DNA of 64,000 nucleotides from Salegentibacter sp. Hel_I_6 (GTDB lineage Bacteria > Bacteroidota > Bacteroidia > Flavobacteriales > Flavobacteriaceae), in contig NZ_JQNQ01000001.1 of NCBI RefSeq assembly GCF_000745315.1, positions 1,054,001 to 1,118,000 of the forward strand. The letters run 5' to 3'. This document shows, piece by piece, positions 42,573 through 50,864 of the stretch; positions within the stretch are counted from its first letter, which is position 1, and every line of letters begins with the position of its first letter. Position numbers and translations under genes: made by a program. The notes under the pieces were generated by a model, which saw only the letters and a program-made list of their open reading frames with translations, did not search any database and was not told where the DNA came from.

Positions 42573-43055
42573 ATGAAGAAGTTAGAAGATTTATTCGAGC
42601 ACCAGCTAAAAGACCTTTATAGTGCAGAAAGTCAATTGGTAAAAGCTTTACCTAAAATGGTAAAAGCCGCTAATGATGAAAAACTAAAAAAAGCTTTTGA
42701 AGAGCATTTAGAAGAAACCAGGGAGCATAAAAAGCGCCTGGAAGAAATTAGCAAGGAACTTGGTTTTAAACCTACAGGTGAAGAATGCAAAGCCATGAAA
42801 GGGCTTATCGAAGAAGCTGAAGCTTTTCTAAAAGAGGATGCGGAAGTCGATGTAAGAGATGCAGGACTTATTGCAGACGCTCAACGTGTAGAGCATTATG
42901 AAATTTCAGGGTATGGAACTGTAGTGCGTTATGCAAAAGAATTAGGGCATAAAGCGATTGCAAATAAATTACAAAAAACACTGGATGAGGAGTATAATGC
43001 AGATAAAAGTCTGGATAAATTAGCAGAAGGCAGAATTAATAAAAAGGCAAAATAA
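42573..43055 (+). CDS. DUF892 (YciE/YciF) ferritin-like protein
   Basis: 160 residues, helical bundle. FEHQLKDLYSAESQLVKALP at the N-terminus, EHLEETREHKKRLEEI and DAQRVEHYEISGYGTVVRYA provide the Glu/His residues of a di-metal site. YciF-type proteins are stress-induced; the exact reaction is unknown. Divergent from the NHEJ operon, so both could be stationary-phase or oxidative-stress genes. The 208 bases between them hold no clear motif. Confidence 0.88.
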   Translation: MKKLEDLFEHQLKDLYSAESQLVKALPKMVKAANDEKLKKAFEEHLEETREHKKRLEEISKELGFKPTGEECKAMKGLIEEAEAFLKEDAEVDVRDAGLIADAQRVEHYEISGYGTVVRYAKELGHKAIANKLQKTLDEEYNADKSLDKLAEGRINKKAK

Positions 43056-43070
43056 GCTGATATTAAAAGA

Positions 43071-43190
43071 AAAAGGCTGTTTGAATTCCCTTTTAAACCG
43101 TCATCCTGAACTTATTTCAGGATCTAATAGGTTAGAAGCTGAAACAAGTTCAGCTGGACGAAGACAGGAAAAATCAAACAGCCTTTTTTA
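43071..43190. repeat. Palindromic repeat family C forming a bidirectional terminator (copy 1)
   Basis: Outer arms GGCTGTTTGA (43075-43084) and TCAAACAGCC (43174-43183) flanked by A-run and T-run, so it can terminate both converging genes. The core (43100-43161) starts GTCATCCTGAACTT and contains an inner palindrome TGAACTTatTTCAG..CTGAAACAAGTTCA. A second copy in inverted core orientation lies at 63138-63250. Confidence 0.8.
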
Positions 43191-43210
43191 TTTTATAATA
43201 TTCTTCAATT

Positions 43211-44092
43211 TTAAATTGAAGCAGAAGCAGTTTCCATTTGCCTGTCAATCTTTTTTACTAATCCCTGTAAAACCTTACCGGGACCAACTTCAGTAAAACT
43301 TTTTGCACCATCTTTAATCATATTTTGAACACTTTGTGTCCATTTCACCGGTGCGGTTAATTGAAAAACCAGGTTTTTCTTAATCTCTTCAGGATCTGTG
43401 ACAGCAAAAGTGCTTACGTTCTGATAAATAGGGCAAGTTGGAGTATTGAAAGTTGTATTTTCAATAGCCGCGGCAAGTTCTTTTCTGGCCGGTTCCATTA
43501 AAGGAGAATGGAAAGCACCACCTACTGGTAACATCATGGCTCTTTTTGCTCCGCGCTCTTTTAAGCTTTCACAAGCGGCTTCCACAGATTTTATATCACC
43601 AGAAATCACTAATTGGCCGGGACAGTTATAATTTGCTGCCACCACGGTTCCTTCGGTTTCAGCACAAACGGCTTCAACAATCTCGTCTTCCAGGCCTAAA
43701 ACGGCTGCCATGGTAGATGGTTCCAGTTCGCAAGCTTCCTGCATTGCCATTGCGCGTTTATAAACCAATTTTAATCCGTCTTCAAAAGAAAGCACATTAT
43801 TTGCTACCAGGGCAGAAAGTTCCCCAAGGGAATGACCGGCCACCATATCTGGTTTAAAATCGTCGCCCAAAACCTTGCTCAAAATTACAGAATGTAAAAA
43901 TACAGCCGGTTGTGTAACCCTGGTTTGCTTAAGATCTTCAGCAGATCCTTCAAACATAATATCGGTAATTGAAAAGCCCAATATAGCATTGGCTTTTTGA
44001 AAAAGTTCCTGTGCTTTAGCAGATTTTTCGAAAAGGTCTAAACCCATTCCTGAAAACTGCGCTCCCTGGCCGGGAAAAATATATGCGTTCAT
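43211..44092 (-). CDS. fabD: Malonyl-CoA:acyl carrier protein transacylase
   Basis: 293 residues from ATG 44092. FPGQGAQFSGMG at the start, VAGHSLGELSAL with the catalytic Ser, and VGGAFHSPLM with the catalytic His. Loads malonyl groups onto ACP for fatty acid synthesis. Other fab genes are not adjacent. Confidence 0.95.
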   Translation of the reverse strand: MNAYIFPGQGAQFSGMGLDLFEKSAKAQELFQKANAILGFSITDIMFEGSAEDLKQTRVTQPAVFLHSVILSKVLGDDFKPDMVAGHSLGELSALVANNVLSFEDGLKLVYKRAMAMQEACELEPSTMAAVLGLEDEIVEAVCAETEGTVVAANYNCPGQLVISGDIKSVEAACESLKERGAKRAMMLPVGGAFHSPLMEPARKELAAAIENTTFNTPTCPIYQNVSTFAVTDPEEIKKNLVFQLTAPVKWTQSVQNMIKDGAKSFTEVGPGKVLQGLVKKIDRQMETASASI

Positions 44093-44130
44093 AAGTTTCA
44101 ATTTAGATTCAGCTAAAATAGAAATAATAA

Positions 44131-44169
44131 AAAAGACCTCATAACGAATGCGTTGTTACGAGGTCTTTT
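44131..44169 (-). terminator. Terminator between the pyridoxamine oxidase-like gene and fabD
   Basis: AAAAGACCTC with GAGGTCTTTT, 10-bp stem extended by an inner part, with a T-run; downstream of the 44188-44691 gene on the minus strand. Confidence 0.75.
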
Positions 44170-44187
44170 CACTAATAAATATAAGGT

Positions 44188-44691
44188 TTAAAGGTTTAGT
44201 TTCCCTTTTTCACCAATATCTGTATTTTTATCGCCGGTTACTGCTGCCGATCCTATTTTTAGGAAAGTCACAAATTTATTCTGCTTATTATCCCAAAAAT
44301 AAGCTTCTTTAGGAACCACTTTAATCGCGGTTAAATTAGGATCATCTACCCCATTAAACCAGGCATCGTCCATTTTTCCGTAGAATTCTTTTAGAACAGC
44401 TTCATTGGTTTCAATACTGGCTTTACCATAGATGCTAATAAACTCCATATCTGAGGTGTCACTATACAAAAGTTGCACATCATCATCTTTAGCAATATCG
44501 CCATTGTGATCACTATCTAACCTGCTAAAGAACCAGATATTTCCTTCTTTATCTACTTCTTTGGTAGTCATAGGTACAGCGCTTAATGGTTTATTACCAA
44601 AGTCTGTAACGAACATACAGGTTTTAATGTCATTTACCATAGACTTCATTTTAGACAAAGCCTCTTTATTATTCAAATTTTCAGTACTCAT
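44188..44691 (-). CDS. Pyridoxamine 5'-phosphate oxidase family / general stress protein 26-like
   Basis: 167 residues. Split-barrel FMN-binding fold: MVNDIKTCMFVTD, PLSAVPMTTKEVDKEGNIWF and YFWDNKQNKFVTFLKIGSAAVTGD. This short type lacks the C-terminal substrate segment of true PdxH, so it is called a stress-protein-26-like flavin protein. Monocistronic with its own terminator. Confidence 0.85.
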   Translation of the reverse strand: MSTENLNNKEALSKMKSMVNDIKTCMFVTDFGNKPLSAVPMTTKEVDKEGNIWFFSRLDSDHNGDIAKDDDVQLLYSDTSDMEFISIYGKASIETNEAVLKEFYGKMDDAWFNGVDDPNLTAIKVVPKEAYFWDNKQNKFVTFLKIGSAAVTGDKNTDIGEKGKLNL

Positions 44692-44794
44692 TTTTTTTTA
44701 GTTTAAGTTGGAAAGTTGAATTTAACGAGTAAATCTGCCTATCTGCGCTAATAAACTCCTAAAAGAATAAAGCGGCCTGTTAAGAATTGTGAAA

Positions 44795-45646
44795 TTAGCT
44801 GAATTGCTTAATAATACTGGCAACTTGAGGTCTATAACCTGCACCAAATAGATTGAGATGAACCAATAAGTAATAAAGTTGCCATAGCGGAATTCGCTCC
44901 TCTAACCCGGACACTAAAGGAAATTCCTCTTGATAAACTTCGAAAAGTTCTTTGTCAAAACCGCCAAACAATTTCATCATTGCAAGATCCATCTCGCGGG
45001 GAGCAAAAGCTGTAGCAGGATCTATTAGGCATGGGTCACCATTTGCATTTACCAAATAATTACCGCCCCAAAGATCACCGTGAATTAGCGCCGGTTTCTC
45101 ATCTGATATTATCGCTGAAATATTACTGAAAAAAGATTTTCCAATGTCAAGATCATATCCCTTTTCAGTGGCGAGTTTTATTTGTGGTTCCAGGCGTTCT
45201 GAAATATAAAAATCTGCTGCTGAAGATTTAGCATTATTTCGCTGCGGAAGACTACCAATATAATTATCCTGATGAAATCCGAATTCTTCTGAAGTATTTT
45301 TATGCAAAGCAGCCATTTGTTTTCCAAAGTCTGCCCAGAAATTGGAAGATTTAGCGGCACTTTCTTTAAATTCTAAAAGTAAATATGAAGTTTTATCAAT
45401 TTCACCAACTCTCAAAACATTTGGAACATCAATTACTTTTGGTTCTTGAAGCGCTTGCAAACCGGCCTTTTCTGCTTCGAACATTCCCGGAAATTTTTCA
45501 GCAGAATTTAATTTTATCACATATTTACCAGAATCGGAAGTAATAAGAAAGACCTCATTAATATCCCCGCCGGTAAGTCGGCTAAATTTTGGGATTGTGA
45601 GTTTATTCTCTTCAGCTATTTGGTCAAGCGTTTTATTTTCTAACAT
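44795..45646 (-). CDS. Fructosamine kinase family protein
   Basis: 283 residues. Kinase-like fold: VIKLNSAEKFPGMFEAEKAG, LHKNTSEEFGFHQDNYIG, LIHGDLWGGNYLVNANGDPC (catalytic loop) and LIDPATAFAPREMDLAMMKLF. FN3K-type enzymes phosphorylate ketosamines so that glycated proteins or metabolites can be repaired. Overlaps the end of folA by 14 bases, so they are co-transcribed. Confidence 0.88.
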   Translation of the reverse strand: MLENKTLDQIAEENKLTIPKFSRLTGGDINEVFLITSDSGKYVIKLNSAEKFPGMFEAEKAGLQALQEPKVIDVPNVLRVGEIDKTSYLLLEFKESAAKSSNFWADFGKQMAALHKNTSEEFGFHQDNYIGSLPQRNNAKSSAADFYISERLEPQIKLATEKGYDLDIGKSFFSNISAIISDEKPALIHGDLWGGNYLVNANGDPCLIDPATAFAPREMDLAMMKLFGGFDKELFEVYQEEFPLVSGLEERIPLWQLYYLLVHLNLFGAGYRPQVASIIKQFS

Positions 45647-46115
45647 AAGTAAGGTACGTAAAAGCGTATTCGTGTTTTTCGTCCTTAGGGTGAAATTCTT
45701 CAGTTTCTAACTTCCATTTAGCCTCGTCAATTTCCGGAAAAAAAGTATCAGCTTCAAAAGTACCGTGTACCCTGGTGAGTTCTATTTTATCGGCTATATC
45801 CATCCCTATTTTATAAATTTCCCCTCCGCCAATTATAAAAGGCTGCTCATCGGTTTTAGTAAATTCCAGTGCTTTTTCTAAAGATCCCACCACGGTAGCA
45901 TCTTTATTTAAGTAATTATCTTTCCTGGTAATTACGATGTGGGTTCGATTGGGAAGTGGCTTATTAAAAGTTTCAAAGGTTTTTCTCCCCATAATAATAT
46001 TGTGCCCGGTAGTTAATCTTTTAAATCTTTTAAAATCATCTGGCAGGTGCCAAACCAATCCCTGGTCTTTTCCCAGTGCATTATTTTCCGCAGCGGCGGC
46101 AATCATTGTAATCAT
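45633..46115 (-). CDS. folA: Dihydrofolate reductase
   Basis: 160 residues. IAAAAENNALGKDQGLVWHLPDDFKRF, GRKTFE, PFIIGGGEIY and the C-terminal VHGTFEADTFFP are the standard DHFR motifs. Regenerates tetrahydrofolate for ThyA (about 5 kb away) and for the met genes. An in-frame ATG at 46106 is possible. Short gap to the 2TM gene upstream. Confidence 0.95.
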   Translation of the reverse strand: MITMIAAAAENNALGKDQGLVWHLPDDFKRFKRLTTGHNIIMGRKTFETFNKPLPNRTHIVITRKDNYLNKDATVVGSLEKALEFTKTDEQPFIIGGGEIYKIGMDIADKIELTRVHGTFEADTFFPEIDEAKWKLETEEFHPKDEKHEYAFTYLTYVRK

Positions 46116-46119
46116 ATAT

Positions 46120-46617
46120 CTAAGTATTGTAAGGTTGGTCCGGTTTTTCTGGATCGTTAGTTTTGGGTTTAAATCGCTCGTTTTCTGCTTTTAACTCAGA
46201 CTTGCTTTCGGGTTCCGGCGTAGTTTTTTTCTGAGGTGCATTTGTAGGAAAATCTTTCTCCACCTGCTTCTGCATTTTAGCGATCTTTTCTTTTTGTTTC
46301 TGCACCAGTTTCGAGATTTGTTTGTCCTGCCATTCCTTACCCAGGAATTTATTGGTAACAAAAACATTAAAAACGTGTACCAGGAATATAAAAGCCCAAA
46401 TTAAAATAGCCCATACAAACCAATTATAACCCAGCGGCATAAAATTCTCCTGGTAGCCAATTACCACATTCAATACGATGAGGAAAACGGCACCGATAAG
46501 GAAAATAATAAAATGCTGAAATAACCTTTTCTTTTGCAAGGTGCGTTTACGAGCGTGTTCGTATAGTTCACGCTGTTCGGCATCTAGTTTTGATGTGCTT
46601 TTCTTTTTAGAAAACAT
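46120..46617 (-). CDS. 2TM domain membrane protein
   Basis: 165 residues. Two transmembrane helices (HFIIFLIGAVFLIVLNVVIGY and WFVWAILIWAFIFLVHVFNVF) with the 2TM signature R-x-L-Q-K-K-R before them, then a long Lys-rich coiled-coil tail (KLVQKQKEKIAKMQKQVEK) and a polar C-terminus. Often near histidine kinases in flavobacteria, but not here. Function unknown. Confidence 0.82.
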   Translation of the reverse strand: MFSKKKSTSKLDAEQRELYEHARKRTLQKKRLFQHFIIFLIGAVFLIVLNVVIGYQENFMPLGYNWFVWAILIWAFIFLVHVFNVFVTNKFLGKEWQDKQISKLVQKQKEKIAKMQKQVEKDFPTNAPQKKTTPEPESKSELKAENERFKPKTNDPEKPDQPYNT

Positions 46618-46681
46618 AATTTAGAAGTACTTTAGTGTCTATTCCAAATTTACAGTTTTCGTTAACAATTTGCATAGGATT

Positions 46682-47767
46682 ATGGAGAATTTAAGAAAAG
46701 GCTTTCCGGTTTTAGAACAATTTACTTATCTAAATACAGCTGCCTCGGGCTTATTACCAGAGGCAGTTTGGGAGTTTAGACAAAACCACGACTTAGATTT
46801 TCTATTAGGTGCAAGTGTATTTAAAGATAAACAAGCTAAAATTTTAAGCGAAACCCGGGAACTAACCGGGGAAGTTTTTGGCTGTCCCCCTTCCCAGGTA
46901 GCTCTGGTTCCTAATTTTTCCTACGGATTTAATACCTTATTGGAAGGATTTGAAAAACCCCATAAAGCATTATTGTTGAAAAATGATTATCCCTCGCTAA
47001 ACTGGTCCGTAGGATCAAGGGATTTTGAAATTAATTATGCCGAAATTAATGCAAATTTAGAAAGAAATATAGCTGAAGCTTTTGTAAAACAACAACCCGA
47101 TTTTTTTGCTTTTAGTATGGTGCAATATCTCAACGGTATAAAAATAGACCTGGATTTTATAAGAGATTTAAAAGAAAAATATCCAGAGACTTTGCTTATA
47201 GCTGATGGCACCCAATTTTGCGGAACAGAACAATTAAACTTTGAACAAAGCGGTTTGGATGTTCTTATTTGTAGTACTTATAAATGGTTAAATGCCGGTT
47301 ATGGCAATGCCTTTATGCTCTTTAAAAAAAAATTAGAAAACAAAATCTCGCCTAAAACGTTAGGGTTTGGCTCTTTCCAGGGAAAATATAAAGCCCATGA
47401 AGGAAATTTTATAGGGAAATTTGAACCCGGCCACCAGGATACTTTAAATTACGGAAGTTTAGCCGAAGCTTTAAAATTGACTAAAAAAATAGGAATAAAT
47501 GAAATTTCTTCACGCATTAATTCTTTGAGCAAAAAAGCCAAAACTGAGTTTATAAAATTAAACTTGCTGGAAGAAAGCGTAGTAAAGCGAAAAGCACATT
47601 CCTCAATTTTTAATCTAAAAGGAGACGACAAATTATTTGAATATTTAAAAAGCAAACAAATTATAGTCTCCAAACGTGGGGACGGTATAAGAGTAAGTTT
47701 TCACTATTTTAATACTGAAAAAGAACTGGATTTTTTATTAAAGGAATTAAAGAAATTCGGTGTTTAA
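46682..47767 (+). CDS. Class V aminotransferase-fold PLP enzyme (candidate EgtE-like C-S lyase)
   Basis: 361 residues from ATG 46682. YLNTAASGLLP at the start, VPNFSYGFNTLLEGF, IADGTQFCGTEQLNFEQSG and CSTYKWLNAGYGNAFML, with the PLP Lys in TYKW. It ends four bases into egtD on the opposite strand. In mycobacterial ergothioneine synthesis the last step uses EgtE, a class V-fold PLP lyase, so the position suggests the same role; general cysteine desulfurase or kynureninase-like activity cannot be excluded. Confidence 0.75.
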   Translation: MENLRKGFPVLEQFTYLNTAASGLLPEAVWEFRQNHDLDFLLGASVFKDKQAKILSETRELTGEVFGCPPSQVALVPNFSYGFNTLLEGFEKPHKALLLKNDYPSLNWSVGSRDFEINYAEINANLERNIAEAFVKQQPDFFAFSMVQYLNGIKIDLDFIRDLKEKYPETLLIADGTQFCGTEQLNFEQSGLDVLICSTYKWLNAGYGNAFMLFKKKLENKISPKTLGFGSFQGKYKAHEGNFIGKFEPGHQDTLNYGSLAEALKLTKKIGINEISSRINSLSKKAKTEFIKLNLLEESVVKRKAHSSIFNLKGDDKLFEYLKSKQIIVSKRGDGIRVSFHYFNTEKELDFLLKELKKFGV

Positions 47768-48732
47768 CTTTTCTTCCTGAAAATGTAATTTTTATAGCAA
47801 TTCTCATTATCCTGAAAGCTCGTTTGAATTTCCAAACCGGCTTCTTCCGCCAGCCAGGCAACAACCGTATCGTCATATTTTTGTGAAATTTCGGTATGTA
47901 TGCTTTCCCACGCGTCAAAATTCACTTCCAAATCCAATCTATTAATGGCTATCTTTTGCTGAACTTTACTTACCAGAAAACTTTTTGCAGTACCAGATTC
48001 AGGATCATAAGTTTCCCAATGCAGAAAATTATCAAGATTAAAGTTAGCATCCATTTCACGGTTAATCCTGGTTAGAAGATTTTTATTAAATGCTTCAGTA
48101 ATTCCAGTTGGATCATTATAAGCATCCAGAATTTTTTGAGGATCTTTTTTCTGGTCAAAGCCCATAAAAAGCATATCCTCCTGCGTCATAGCCTCTTTTA
48201 TATTCCGAAGAAACTCAATCGCATTTTCGTGCAAAAGGTTTCCAATGTTGGAGCCAAGAAATAAAATCACTTTTTTTCTTGCACTATAATCGGCAAGGTT
48301 TTCAAGTGTTTTAAAATAAGTTCCCTGTTGGATCTTTACCTTAACTTCAGGGATTTCGCTTTTTAAAGAGCTCTCCAGTTCTTCTAAAACATGCTGACTA
48401 ATATCTATAGGTAAATAATTAAAATCGTATTCTTTATCTACCAAATGTTGCAAAAGAATCTTTGTTTTCTTGCCATCGCCGGCACCTAATTCAATAAGAT
48501 CAAATCCGCCTTCTTTATTAATTATATCCGCTATTGCGTCTTTATGATTTTTTAGGATATTTAATTCGCAGTTGGTAAGATAATACTCTGGCATCGCCAT
48601 AATTTGCTGAAACAGCTTATCTCCTTTTTGATCATATATATATTTTGAAAGCAAATATTTTGGAAAACTGGTAAGGCCTTTATAAACATCTTCTTCAAAA
48701 GCCGATTGAAATGTGGTTTGTGTGGTTTTCAT
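47764..48732 (-). CDS. egtD: L-histidine N-alpha-methyltransferase
   Basis: 322 residues. Fits EgtD: MPEYYLTNCELNIL, the SAM site IELGAGDGKKTKILLQHL, YLPIDIS, and LFLGSNIGNLLHENA; WETYDPESGTAKSFL near the end. Trimethylates histidine to hercynine. Follows egtB by 13 bases in the same operon. Confidence 0.93.
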   Translation of the reverse strand: MKTTQTTFQSAFEEDVYKGLTSFPKYLLSKYIYDQKGDKLFQQIMAMPEYYLTNCELNILKNHKDAIADIINKEGGFDLIELGAGDGKKTKILLQHLVDKEYDFNYLPIDISQHVLEELESSLKSEIPEVKVKIQQGTYFKTLENLADYSARKKVILFLGSNIGNLLHENAIEFLRNIKEAMTQEDMLFMGFDQKKDPQKILDAYNDPTGITEAFNKNLLTRINREMDANFNLDNFLHWETYDPESGTAKSFLVSKVQQKIAINRLDLEVNFDAWESIHTEISQKYDDTVVAWLAEEAGLEIQTSFQDNENCYKNYIFRKKS

Positions 48733-48745
48733 TTAGGTATGTAAG

Positions 48746-49909
48746 TTATTTGGTCAGTCTCAATCCTGTGAACTGCCAGCGTAAATGTGGGTGAAAAAAA
48801 TTGCGATAAGTTGGTCTTGTATGTTTCGAAGAAGTAGCTACTGAAGCTCCTCTTAATACTTTTTGACTTACCATAAATTTGCCGTTATATTCGCCAAGCG
48901 CGCCATCTGGCTTTATGTAATTTGGGTATGGGGAATACGCACTTTCTGTCCATTCCCAGCGGTCTCCCCATTTAAAATATTGTTGTGCGGTTTCCCATTC
49001 AAATTCGGTAGGCAGTCTCAAACCTTTCCATTGCGCAAAAGCAAAAGCTTCAAAATATGAAATGTGACTTAGTGGGGCTTCAGGAATTAATTTCTTAAGT
49101 CCGTTTAGGGTATATTGCTGCCATTCCCCATTCACTTGGTGCCAATAAAAAGGCGCTTCAATTTTGTTGTTGTTTACCCAGTCCCAGCCTTCAGCGTGCC
49201 ATAGAAGTACATCTTTATAAGCTCCAGCTTCTATAAATTCTATAAACTCAGCATTAGTGACCAGTTTATTTGAAATTTTATAATCATTAAGGTAAACCTT
49301 ATGAACACCCTGCTCGTTATCGTAACAAAAATCGTCAGATTTATGGCCTACTTCATAAACACCTTCAGAAATTGAGATCCATTCCTGCTTAAAATCCTGG
49401 ATGGGATTTTCTCTAAATTGATCGTTATATTCTGGAAATAACGGATTGTTTCCGAGGATATATTTAATATCGGTAAGCAGAAGTTCCTGGTGTTGTTTTT
49501 CATGATGACAACCAATTTTAACAACACTGCAAAGCTCTTCTGAAATTTTTTCATCTTTCAGAAATTGCTGCATGGCTTTAGAAACGTGATTTCGGTATTC
49601 GTAAACCCAGGCAACTGTTGGTCGTGATAAATTACCACGATTGGTACGTATTACTTTTTCACCTACGCTTTCGTAATAACTATTAAAAACGTAAGCTGAA
49701 TTTTCATCGAAAAGCTTATAATCTTTCGAGTTTGGTTTTAGAACAAATTCTTCAAAAAACCAGGTAGTATGCCCCAGGTGCCATTTGGGTGGAGAAACAT
49801 CTTCTGTGGGCTGCACCACGTAATCTTCGATTTCCAAAAATGAACAAATAAGTTCAGAATGGGCCCTGGTTTCATTAAAAAATTCGAGTAATTGTTCCTG
49901 TGACTGCAT
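48746..49909 (-). CDS. egtB: Sulfoxide synthase EgtB (ergothioneine biosynthesis)
   Basis: 387 residues from ATG 49909 (a longer upstream frame runs through a hairpin and is rejected). N-terminal DinB-like domain with iron ligands: HLGHTTWFFEEFVL and the H-x3-H-x-E motif in CHHEKQHQELLLTD. C-terminal FGE-sulfatase domain with LRLPTEFEWE, GDRWEWTESAY and the terminal signature YRNFFHPHLRWQFTGLRL. Couples hercynine with cysteine or gamma-glutamylcysteine. No egtA or egtC is nearby, so direct use of cysteine is a reasonable guess. Confidence 0.92.
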   Translation of the reverse strand: MQSQEQLLEFFNETRAHSELICSFLEIEDYVVQPTEDVSPPKWHLGHTTWFFEEFVLKPNSKDYKLFDENSAYVFNSYYESVGEKVIRTNRGNLSRPTVAWVYEYRNHVSKAMQQFLKDEKISEELCSVVKIGCHHEKQHQELLLTDIKYILGNNPLFPEYNDQFRENPIQDFKQEWISISEGVYEVGHKSDDFCYDNEQGVHKVYLNDYKISNKLVTNAEFIEFIEAGAYKDVLLWHAEGWDWVNNNKIEAPFYWHQVNGEWQQYTLNGLKKLIPEAPLSHISYFEAFAFAQWKGLRLPTEFEWETAQQYFKWGDRWEWTESAYSPYPNYIKPDGALGEYNGKFMVSQKVLRGASVATSSKHTRPTYRNFFHPHLRWQFTGLRLTK

Positions 49910-49915
49910 AAAAAA

Positions 49916-49939
49916 AGTGGTACTTTTATGGGTACCACT
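49916..49939 (-). promoter_or_regulatory. Inverted repeat directly upstream of egtB
   Basis: AGTGGTAC and GTACCACT are perfect complements with an 8-base spacer, and on the minus strand are followed by six T and the start codon. It could be an operator over the start site (a TAAATTTG box sits next to it) or a terminator-like hairpin just before the ATG; sequence alone does not decide. Confidence 0.5.
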
Positions 49940-49947
49940 CAAATTTA
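49940..49947 (-). promoter_or_regulatory. -7 box upstream of egtB
   Basis: Minus-strand TAAATTTG matches TAnnTTTG. Its predicted start would fall inside the inverted repeat at 49916-49939. Confidence 0.4.
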
Positions 49948-50010
49948 CAATTTTTTCGTTCCGTCTGAAACCTTTGGTAGTTAACGGCAAGTTAAAGTAT
50001 AACGCATCTC

Positions 50011-50421
50011 TTAAAGATTTAAAGGTAGAGTGTAGCTAATCTTAGTCGCTTTCCCTCCACGGGTGCCTGGTTTCATTTCTGGAATCTTTTTTAGCATCTC
50101 TTCAACTGCGGCAATTACCGGTTTTTTATCCCCTTTTACTGAAGTTACTATTGTTTTGCCTTCCTCGTCTACATGCATTTTAACCACTACCTTTCCTCTT
50201 ACAAACTCGCCTTTTTCATCACGCGGATATTTATAATTATTCTTTACGTGATCTAAAAGCTGTTGATCAAAACAGGCTTTTTGGTCTGCATTAGATTCGC
50301 ATCCCGGCCATACCGGTGCTTTTTCTTTTGTGGTAACCGTGTTACCTTTTACATCTACATCCTCTTGCGCAAAGGCAAAAGTACCGCTTAGAAGGAAAAA
50401 GTAAAACATTAGTTTTTTCAT
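50011..50421 (-). CDS. Secreted TonB C-terminal-like protein, paralogue 1
   Basis: 136 residues. Signal peptide MKKLMFYFFLLSGTFAFAQ. Contains APVWPGCE...QKACFDQQL, a motif repeated in flavobacterial secreted TonB-C-like proteins, and a TonB-like beta region VRGKVVVKMHVDEEGKTIVT, then MLKKIPEMKPGT. It lacks a membrane anchor or proline-rich spacer, so it is not a normal TonB. Tandem with the next gene. Confidence 0.75.
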   Translation of the reverse strand: MKKLMFYFFLLSGTFAFAQEDVDVKGNTVTTKEKAPVWPGCESNADQKACFDQQLLDHVKNNYKYPRDEKGEFVRGKVVVKMHVDEEGKTIVTSVKGDKKPVIAAVEEMLKKIPEMKPGTRGGKATKISYTLPLNL

Positions 50422-50454
50422 AGCTTAAAGGTTTCCGGTTATTACACGGTGTTT

Positions 50455-50832
50455 CTAGAAATTAAAAGGAACGGTGAAATTACGATCATCTGGTTCTCCC
50501 TGTAAAGTTCCAGGCTCCATATCTGGAATTTTTTCAATCATTTCTTTAGCTGCCTCATTTACTTTTGGCTCAGCACCTTCAACTGAATTCACTACAGCTT
50601 TTCCTTCTTCTGTTATCGTAAAAGAGATTTTTACTTTACCCCTAACATAATCGCCATCTTCGTTTTGTGGGTATTCATAATTCTCTCTTACATGTTCTGA
50701 TAGTTTTTGATTAAAACAGGCTTTTGTATCTTCAGCATCTTCACACCCTGGCCAAACCGGTGAGGTTTGTTGCGCTTCAGCTGTAGTTAGACCTCCAATA
50801 ACAAAACATGCGATAAGCATTAACTTTTTCAT
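50455..50832 (-). CDS. Secreted TonB C-terminal-like protein, paralogue 2
   Basis: 125 residues. Signal peptide MKKLMLIACFVIGGLTTAEAQ. Shares SPVWPGCEDAEDTKACFNQKL, YEYPQNEDGDYVRGKVKISF and EMIEKIPDMEPGTLQGE with paralogue 1, which lies 33 bases away on the same strand: a tandem duplication. The paired cysteines in PGCE and KACF suggest a disulfide. Function unknown. Confidence 0.75.
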   Translation of the reverse strand: MKKLMLIACFVIGGLTTAEAQQTSPVWPGCEDAEDTKACFNQKLSEHVRENYEYPQNEDGDYVRGKVKISFTITEEGKAVVNSVEGAEPKVNEAAKEMIEKIPDMEPGTLQGEPDDRNFTVPFNF

Positions 50833-50864
50833 AAATTTTAAAATTTTTAATTATTGATTTTATT

